Assembly: GCF_030272615.1 (NCBI RefSeq)
Contig: NC_081406.1
Span: forward strand, 471,810,400-471,874,399
DNA: 64,000 nt
Source: Cryptomeria japonica
Lineage: Eukaryota > Streptophyta > Pinopsida > Cupressales > Cupressaceae
Direction of reading: 5' to 3'
Positions 56,039-64,000 of the stretch are shown piece after piece. Each line of letters starts with the position of its first letter. The first letter of the stretch is position 1. Position numbers and translations under genes: made by a program. The notes beneath the pieces are model-generated. The model did not search any database. It had not been told where the DNA came from and saw only the letters and a program-made list of their open reading frames with translations.

Positions 56039-56402
56039 TGTAAAAGTTGTAGAATAGTTGTAGAATACAACCTCATAGAACCCAGTGAATCCTTGTATGC
56101 AAATAACTTGTCACAACAATGGAAGATTCGCAAAACACAAAGATTGCTTTGAAAACCTAGAGCAAAAGAATACAATAATGGTAATCAGATAATGAATTAC
56201 AAAAGGGATCAATCCTTATACAAGGCGATCAAACCTAAAAAGGAAAACCCTAAAAGAAATTAATAATTAATAATAAATTAATTATTAATATTCCTAAGTT
56301 TAGCTTCCTAAATTTAGCTTAAGTGAAATAGAGAAAAGGTGACTTAATTATTATATCAATATGATTTAATTAATTAAGTAAACTAATACATTTACTCTTA
56401 CA
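56039..56402 (-). repeat. 3' LTR of the compact element
   Basis: Minus-strand TGTAAGAG start at 56402; the CA end falls at 56039. It shares most of its length with 58818-59173, with scattered differences and small indels. Confidence 0.85.
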
Positions 56403-56417
56403 CCACCCCCCCCCCTT
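56403..56417 (-). other. Polypurine tract
   Basis: The plus strand is C-rich (CCACCCCCCCCCCTT), giving a purine run directly before the 3' LTR on the element strand. Confidence 0.75.
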
Positions 56418-58805
56418 AAGATGAAGTTAGGGAGATGCTAAAAAACAACTAAGGACTAGATGCATGAAAGCCAAAAAAAATGGGTCTCGGCAACAAAGCC
56501 TTATGAGGTACCCAAGTACAATGAAATCTTTGTAAAGTGGAGAAAAAGGAGAAATCCTAGTGGGAACAAAACTCCTCTCCAAGAAGAGATGAAAGCTCAA
56601 GTGAAGGACTAAGAAGCCTCCAAACAAGGATGTTTCAAAAGATAGGAACAAAACACGAGCATGAAGAATCACTAAAGCATGAAGAAGCTGCAAACACTGC
56701 CATTGAATGACTATTATGATGCTGAAATAAGAACCTCCTCTAAAACAAAAGATGATCAGGATCAAGAAGACATGAATCTGCATGAGTGCCCTCAATGACA
56801 CTACTCGAATCTGAATCAGATGGCAAACACAGGCAAAACATCTGGAATCCGAAGATACAGATGGCACAAGTACCAATAGTCTGAAGAACTAGTCAAATGA
56901 AAAAATGGAAGGTCGCCCCCAGAAAATAGGAATGCAAGAGTGACCATATGGTAAGTATTCCATCTCAGTGAAATGCATGGATAACCAACCACGATAACCA
57001 GCCACTACATCCGCCTAGTAAATAGGAACAAATATTGAATACATGGCTCACTCCAATAAGAAACCAAGGAAGCATTAGCACCAGAAGTAGAAACCCCCCC
57101 GTAATGATGACAAGGGAGAGGTATGACAGGTACACTGAATTTGAAAGCCATAATGTAGTGCATGAAGAAGAACCAAGAACATCTGACCGTGCAAACATGA
57201 AAGTACAAGCAAATACAATGGGTGTGCAAACCAAGGCAAGCACACATGAGAAAGGTATGAAGGCAAACAAAGGAAAACATCAAACCCCCATGGCACTTTA
57301 TATCATAGTGTGAGTACAATAAGGCACAAAATTAGTGTGCAAGATCCCATAATACGTGTGCAATACAGAGGCACTTTATCTTAGTGTGATTACAAAATCA
57401 TGTGTGCTTACAATGAAAGCTCAAAATGTCAAAAAAAAAGACATAGAATTGTAAATACATGAAGAACAGCCAAAAAAGAGTCATCCCACGCACACTAGAA
57501 GTTTCCATGAGCTCATATGTCCAAGTAATTCACCAGAGTGTGAAAACACAAAAAAATGAATAAAATGTAACTAGAGTAAAATCTGGAAAAAGTGCATGGA
57601 TGGATGTGAAGATCTATAAAACACCATCCCAACGCCGTTGGAATTGCGAAAAATGGAGAAACGGGTGAAACGATACGAGCTCGGGACTGAAAACAATACC
57701 TATGACTTCAAATATCTGTAGAATGTACTAGCAACAAAACCAGGTGATGAAACCCACAAATCTGGAAAGTAGATGAAACCAGCTTTCCAACAATATTTTA
57801 TTTGCCAAAAAATGATATCGTATGCCCAAGTTATGGCCAAAAGAAAAGATAAAAACCCTCTTTTAGGGCACAAAGAGGGTCACAGGGGCCATGCAAGTTG
57901 TCTGTACCGCTGACATCAACAAAATATGTCGAGAATATTCTTTGTCCTGCAAAAAACAATCCCTCCCTGTCGGAAAATCGCCGAAGATATATTTCATTGT
58001 CGGAAAAAAAATTCTACCGGGAAAAATCGCCGAAAACAAATTTCGGCAACCGGAAAAGAGGTGGCAACGACCGGGAAAAATGTTGTGACCGAAAAAAGGC
58101 TGTTGGGAGCCAAAAGGTGGCGTGGATTAGTGGTGAGGTTGGGAGTCAGTGGTCGGGAGGTGTTGTGGGCTGATGGCCATAAGAAACCGTCGGTGGTGGG
58201 TGGGGCAGGAGCCTCTGGAGTTGGCAACAACCGTCGGTGGTCTGCAAGTTGTACGACTGAAGGCCTAACGACTACAGTTTATATGGACTGCAGTAGGGGT
58301 ACGCCCCCCCACCCCCTTTTTCACAATTTTTTTTAAAAACTTTTTGAACACCCCCAAAAAAGTTTTAAAATAAAGTTTATTTCATTGGATTTTTTTGGAA
58401 AAAGAAAATAAAACCAGAAAGGGAAAATAAAAAATATCCTATTTTTTTTCTCGAAGTGTGTGCAGTATAGGTAGAAAAATTTTGCCTCAAAGGTCAACGA
58501 TGCCCAAATATATCGAATTATATATGAAAATTCATGGAATCGGCCTCCTGAAGCCAATCGTGACATTTGTTTTTGCCCAAATTGCTCCAAAAAATAGTTG
58601 CCCCCTGGATCACAAAAAAAGATGAATTTTCAAACCCTCACAGATCTGGCCTTGTGAATAAAAAATTGACAAAAAAAAAGGTTAATCTTGACTATTTGAC
58701 ATGTGTTAAATTCAATGGTGAGGTCCAAATCAACCCAAATTGCACAAAATACCTGATTTAGGTAGAATCTCCCAATTTGAAGAACAGGAAAGCCTTAGGT
58801 CTGAA

Positions 58806-58817
58806 GCTTTGATACCA
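58806..58817 (-). other. Primer-binding site (initiator Met-tRNA type)
   Basis: Minus-strand TGGTATCAAAGC adjoins the CA end of the 5' LTR; it differs by one base from TGGTATCAGAGC. Confidence 0.8.
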
Positions 58818-59173
58818 TGTCAAAGTTGTAGAATAGGTGTGGAAACAACTTCACAGAACCCAGTGAATCCCTGTATGCAAATAACCTATCACAACAATGG
58901 AAGATTCACAAAACACAAAGATTGTTTTGAAAACCTAGAGCAAAAGAATGCAATAATGATAATCAGATAATGAATTACAAAAGGGATCAATCCTTATAAA
59001 AGGAGATCAAACCTAAAAAGGAAAACCCTAAAAGCAATTAATAATTAATAATAAATTAATATTCCTAAGTTTAGCTTTCTAAATTTAGAGTAAGTGAAAT
59101 AGAGAAAAGGTGACTTAATTATTAAATCAATATGATTTAATTAATTAAGTAAACTAATACCTTTACTCTAACA
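58818..59173 (-). repeat. 5' LTR of the compact element
   Basis: Minus-strand start TGTTAGAG at 59173 and end TTTGACA at 58818, next to the PBS. Confidence 0.85.
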
Positions 59174-60626
59174 ATTTATGTGCTTCCATATGCTAAAGAG
59201 ATTTTCCACCCTAAAAGTATGCCATGTTTGGGAATACTTGAAGAGGATGTGAAGCCAAACCCCCAAAAGAGCCAAGTGTCAAAAGAAAGGATTTGTCCTA
59301 AAGGGTGGAAGAAGTCATGAATCTAATTCCAAAGTTGTTGAGCTCCATGACAAAACCAAAAGAGGTGCTTAAGAGATTCCACATACCCATAGAATGAGCA
59401 ACAAGGATCTTGAACACCCACATGTCAAATTCAAGACCCCAATAATAAACCTTAGAAAATAATACACTTGGAAAAGTGGACAAGCTTAGGCTCAACAACA
59501 TCCAACTAGATGTTAAGAAATATACATTTCCAAACCAAGACAAGTGATTACAAAAGCCACCTCTAGTTTAAACTACGCACCATAAGAAAATGCAGCGAAA
59601 GCCAACAATATCCAAGACATGGCTTATAATTGAAGAAATTTGTATTAGTTCTCCACTACCAAGCCTTCCACTAGGGTTTGGAAGAATGTAGCCCATTTTT
59701 TCTAAGATTTCCACGAAAATGGTCTCCATGATAGTATCATAAGTCTCTCAATCTATTCAAGAGAGGTGAAAATAGTTTTTCAGCCCTTCCCATGACTAGA
59801 GGCTCATAGAAGTTCTCGAAAATAAATCTCGATGGCTTTGAATATTTTTTTATGAAAATGCAAGGCCTTAACCCAAGGTAGTTTATCCAAAGGGGGCCCT
59901 TGATTCTACAGAAGAGGGGGCCACCAGACATCATATTGGTTGAAGTAAATATCATCCCTAAAAGCATATCCATCCCAACATAGACAAGCTTAACTACTTC
60001 ACAAGCATGCCAAATGATTTTGGCAATGAAAGTGCCCTCAATATGAACAACTTCTTTTGACGGAAGGGTTGACAACTAATCCCCATCTAGGAAAGTCAAA
60101 TGATTGAAAATCATGAAGAGATGCAATGTTGTAGGAGAATATTTCATGCTTCATTACTAAAAAAAAGCATGAATGACCCATTTGACACAAAGAGCTAGAA
60201 CTTGCCATTAGGTAGAAAACAACCCTAACCTTCCAGACTCTCAAGGGAGGCAACAAAACTCCTAACAAATTTATGGAAACCCTTGTGGTCAATAAAGGAA
60301 ACCTAAATAAAGTCATGGATAAGCTGCTCAAACTTCAAGACTCCTTAGAAGGATTCCAACATGAAGAATAATACACATGAGTGCCTACAAGAATCTTGAA
60401 ACAAACTTGAAACTTGTCTACCAAAGAGAGAGGCTTAATGATCTAATACACAAGTTTTTTCTCAATTATGGTGAGAACCACATTCCAAAGTGCCACTAGA
60501 GATGCTTGAAAAGCAAGGAGAATGCCAAAAAATCTAAAACATTTCCCATGATCAATTCACTTCTAGCCAAAGTTGTGAAGCCAAGGTAACATAGGGAGAG
60601 TGGATCGACAATAACACTAGGTTTTG

Positions 60627-61078
60627 TGTAGGAGCTAAGATTTCACTCTCATACCATGTAGAATTTGATGATCAACCATAGGAGCCAAGATTCATCTGCA
60701 AGCAAAATACCTATCACACAAAAGAGATCAAGAAAATATTGTATGCTCTATAACAACCAAAAAAATATGTATTATTGCATAAAATAATTGAAGATTTAAT
60801 ATTGGAGGTACAATTACAATGAATGAATGACTTTATTTATAGGAAGCAAGAGATTCCCTAATCCTAAAATTAGAAGAACTAAAGCAATACAAAGTAGGAG
60901 CTAAATTAAGCTCAACTACAAGCTATTACATCTAACTAGAAGTGTGTCTAAGTGAACTTGGACTAAAACAGTGTAACACCTAGAAAAAATAGAGTGTCTA
61001 AGTTTAGCTTAAGTGAAAGAGAAATTAAAGGACCTAATTAATATAAAACTAGATAATTATCCTAAAATTACTCCAACA
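60627..61078 (-). mobile_element. LTR remnant, near-solo, with PBS scar
   Basis: Minus-strand start TGTTGGAG at 61078 and end CTACACA at 60627, with a perfect TTTTG duplication (60622-60626 and 61079-61083). Near the end, ATTCTACA is followed by TGGTATGAGAG and then a second TCTTAGCTCCTACACA. This looks like an LTR end, a PBS and the end of a second LTR. A large deletion between two LTRs would give this structure. Confidence 0.75.
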
Positions 61079-61659
61079 TTTTGTACCACTAGATAGTTAA
61101 GCCAAAGGCAAGGCAAAAAGTATCTAAGAATTTGAGCACCTCCTTTATACTTTTCTCCTCAAGGAAAGTGAGGAACAAATCATCAATGAAGTGACTATTG
61201 ACCAATTGGTTCAATGACTCAAGCAAGGAAATTTCCTAAATAATCTCATAAGAGACATAGTGGGCTAGCGGAAACCCAAACCCTTCAACAATAAGAACAT
61301 ACAAAAAAGGTGCAAGTGGGAACCCTTGTCGAATGGAGCAAAAGAGATTGAAGATGTGTCACTAGAAACCATTGATGGTGATCCAAGAATAGGCATTTAT
61401 AAAGAGCATATTAACCATTTGAATAAATCTGAGTCCAAATCCCAAAGCTTGAATCATGGCAAGGATGAAGGGACATTTGATGTGATCATAAGCTTCAGAG
61501 AAATTATTTTTTAACAAACGGACCTTTTGTTGAGAGAATTAAGCTCATTCCATGCCTTCTTAGATGACAATAATATTATCCAAGATGAATCTCAATTTTA
61601 TGAAGCGTGTTTACTAAAGACAAATGTGTAGATGAATCTGTAAGAAGACATACCTACTA

Positions 61660-63130
61660 GACAAGAAGAGGACCTTATGTTTCTCCTTCACCACAAGCCT
61701 CTACTACAAAGGTGAAGGAACCCTCAACTATTTAAGATTTACAACCAAAGAAGTCCTCTCCACATCTTATTCCTCCTGAATATTCACAAGCTCTCAATCT
61801 CTATGGAGAGTAATATGCAAACAAAAGAAATCTTGACCAACCACCTTTGGTTGGATATATGGTTGTCAATGAAGATGTAACAAAGACTGAGAATGTTCGT
61901 GAGAATATAATTGGAGAAAATCCTAAGGTAAATCAACCTCCACCATCATCTCAAAGAGTTATAGTTATTAATATGCCTAGAGATGGGATGGAAATTAATC
62001 TTCAATATAGGAGTGATGGCATGAATGATATCAAGGCTCTAGCATGTGTATAATTTGTCTGATGATGCATTTGTGTACATTGAAGAATTTAGGGAATTTA
62101 TTCTTAGAATAGAAAAGATAAATTCTAGAAGAGATTGAATAAGGTAGCAGTAGAGACGGATCCAACAAAGGGAAGGAAATTAGTAATGGATAGTCGATTG
62201 CTTCTATTACCAAATTGGGCTATATCCTCTGCTATTGCATTGGATACAATAAGGAAATAAGATATAGAGATATTTGTAATATAGGAACAAGCAAAAATAT
62301 CTCTCTTTAGGTCTAGATTCAATCCAAATTTTGAGACCCTAGCAATTCGGGCAATGGCCCCCAACACAAATAAGCCCAAGATTGTTGGTAGTGTTCAAGA
62401 GTTTACAAGAAGCCTAATTGTCAAAAGGGTATATGACAAAGTGCCCCTTAAGATGCATCTTGTCAATCAACATAGCCTTATTTTGTGAAGAAGTGACTAA
62501 GAGGATTCAAGCATACTTTGATAAGTTGCAAGACTAATACATGAAGTCTATGGATGAGTTGAGCCAAGTGAAATCCCTTTTGCCTTCACCTTCAATAATT
62601 GCCACTATGCCTATTGTCTCCTTCCCTCTCAGTTCAATAGAATTGTCATCATAGGAGAGGGGTGCATTATTTGCAACAATAAAGGAATTGAAGGAGAAAC
62701 TATAAGGAGAGAAGGAGAAAAGAATGAAAGAGATTAGTAAGATTATTAAAGACTTAATGGGTTATATACTAACCAAGATCATGGGAAAGATTGATGATAC
62801 TTGGAAGGCATATTCTAATCTCAAGGCTAATTATCAAAATTATATTAAGGACAAAGAAATCATAAAGTAGATAGTTGAGAAGTGGAGCCCAAAACTACAT
62901 TAGTGAAGTATATTTATAAGTAGACTAAGTATTATCCATGTGTTCCTAAGGATCTAGTTGCATCAAATAATATGTTGATTATATTGAGTGAAGTTATTGC
63001 ATACTTGGAAAATTGGATAAGCTGGTAAAGGATAAATTGAAGCTATTAGGGACCATGGCAAAGAGAATCATGCTAGACATTTTGGATAACTTTGAAGTCA
63101 CCAAACCATTGGATGTGTGACAAGAATAAT
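61660..63130 (+). pseudogene. Decayed coding-like region, unidentified retroelement
   Basis: Plus-strand fragments such as LVGYMVVNEDVTKTENVREN (about 61850) and a Lys/Glu-rich helical stretch (MKEISKIIKDLMGYILTKIMG, about 62730-62790) suggest an old protein-coding sequence with stops and frameshifts. I do not recognise a domain. It could be a retroelement protein or chance. Confidence 0.3.
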
Positions 63131-64000
63131 TTAATGTAGTGGTTCCTACTCTATCTTCCAGTGCGTACTCTAATGATGAAGTTGACACAAATCTACTAAA
63201 TAGTATTTTAGTCATAAATTTTAATCCTTTACAATTTCACACTCTTTTTTGGCCCCTTTCTTTAGTTTCCCCTCTCATAGTCCATTTCAAGCTTATTTAT
63301 AGCCTTATTAATAACAAAATGCCATCATAAGTTCATTTGTTGACTAGATCATATGCCCTAGACCTATGCACTCTACATCTACCTTTATCCCACCCTTTTC
63401 TAGGTGGGCTACGATGACTAGTTTCATAGTCCTAGAGGACTAGGGTGCCTAGCACCATAGCCCCCTAGAAATGGGCCCAAATTCAAACATGTTAGTATGT
63501 TGATTCTTGTCATTTGTTATTTGATCCCAATATTTTGATATGACCGTTGGAATTTGGCCTAATTTATGAAATATTTTGAGAACCATATATAAAAAAATCT
63601 TTCCTAATTCATTTTCAATCTTGAGCATCCTACATCATAAAGCATTATTGAGCAAGAAATATGAGTAAAAATCTTTGTATTTGAACATTATGGAGAAGCA
63701 AGAAGTATCAACCTACATGCAAGTGTCTTCATGATTGCTCTTGTCTTGGCTTGTCATGTTATTACATCAACACTTGAGGGTCTTATCCAAATAGCATTGT
63801 ATCACCCATCACATGTATAATAATCAGATTTCAACACTTCAATTAAATATTTCCTTCAAATTTAGCCTCTACTCTATCAAGGGTAAGCTCTCTTTCTAAT
63901 CATCATTATTGTAGTAGAGGATAATTCCTACCTAAGGTTTGACTTAGGCAAGCCTCTATACATCCCAATAATTTTCCCCTCTTTTATGTGTGTATGTGAT
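63131..64000. other. Unassigned AT-rich sequence
   Basis: No supported gene, RNA or repeat. The stretch 63400-63480 (CTAGAGGACTAGGGTGCCTAG) has short inverted CTAG-rich motifs only. Confidence 0.35.

Larger units (their letters stand above)
56039..59173 (-). mobile_element. Compact non-autonomous LTR element, complete
   Basis: Direct LTRs of 364 and 356 bp (56039-56402 and 58818-59173) with TG/CA ends lie inside a perfect ATTTA duplication (56034-56038 and 59174-59178). On the minus strand the 5' LTR is followed immediately by TGGTATCAAAGC (58817 downward), a PBS for initiator Met-tRNA. The 3' LTR is preceded by a purine tract AAGGGGGGGGGTGG (56403-56417). The interior is only 2.4 kb and has no gag, protease, RT or integrase. 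A mobilising partner must have supplied these. It is inserted in the LINE remnant. Confidence 0.9.
55570..61650 (-). mobile_element. LINE (L1-type) remnant split by two LTR insertions
   Basis: Minus-strand pieces are 61650-61079, 60626-59174 and a 3' tail down to roughly 55570. The first piece has RT motifs: IRQGFPLAPFLYVLIVEGFG (61334 to about 61275) and the catalytic-type FIDD box (61190-61179), normally F/YADD. After the insertion at 60627-61078 the reading resumes with an LGIPF-like segment, KPLSLVDKFQVC and GTHVYYSSCWNPSKES, as in plant L1 RT C-termini. Then a zf-RVT-like CxxC...H..W.C...W region lies near 59360-59430. Several stops and frameshifts are present. The 5' end with endonuclease is absent. 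Confidence 0.7.

Noticed and set aside
57891-58336. Overlapping plus-strand ORFs rich in Arg/Gly inside the compact LTR element
   Set aside because: They lie antisense in the non-coding interior of the element, with no start context or homology I can see.

Overview
The window is plant nuclear DNA from a large, repeat-rich genome; a conifer or other gymnosperm is my inference from the huge intron and the degenerate LTR elements. The only host gene I can support is on the minus strand: a six-exon gene for an MFP1-like protein (MAR-binding filament-like protein 1, a thylakoid/plastid-nucleoid long coiled-coil protein). Its first exon (54506-54779) and second exon (10195-10295) are separated by a single intron of about 44.2 kb. 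Reading phases match across every junction and give a protein of about 797 residues. Almost everything between 10.3 and 54.5 kb is therefore intron 1, filled with nested transposable elements.

The main non-host component is a family of 3.8-7.7 kb elements, found in six copies (called A, D, N, E, B and C here). A runs 1-5865 (+, 5' end outside the window). D (15.48-23.35 kb, +) is split by N (16304-20083, +). E is 23678-28550 (+), B is 29148-36816 (-) and C is 42164-47192 (-). Each starts TGTTG/TATTG and ends CAACA/CAATA. Four have exact 5-bp target duplications (GGTAC, GGTAT, GGTTG, GGTGA). The layout is: a short 5' tip; a long array of an approximately 35-bp palindrome repeated mostly every 166-168 or 175-178 bp; a TATA promoter; in A and B a reading frame of about 1,070 codons of unknown function; a palindromic telo-box; a second TATA box; an AATAAA signal; and about 0.7 kb to the CA end. 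The last part reads like U3-R-U5 of an LTR, yet no internal domain, PBS or second LTR accompanies any copy. The best working model is a giant LTR-like unit carrying a gene in its U3, or a non-autonomous element mobilised as a whole.

Region by region: 1-5865 is element A, downstream of and convergent with the host gene. 5866-10295 holds the 3' end and exons 2-6. 10849-15.48 kb is a decayed Ty3/Gypsy element with LTR, tRNA-Asp-type PBS, Gag and protease, with RT-RNaseH-integrase deleted. 15.48-28.55 kb holds D, N and E. 29.1-36.8 kb is B. 36.8-42.1 kb is unidentified sequence with small tandem repeats and a palindrome array. 42.16-47.19 kb is C. 47.2-53.1 kb holds LTR debris, a broken hAT-type (BED/DUF659) transposase and a short LTR element. 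54506-54779 is exon 1, followed by the upstream region. 55.6-61.65 kb is a LINE remnant interrupted by two LTR insertions, one a compact non-autonomous element with PBS, PPT and TSD. 61.66-64 kb is unidentified, possibly retroelement-derived.

All coordinates and spacings were counted by hand from the sequence. No alignment or database search was run.
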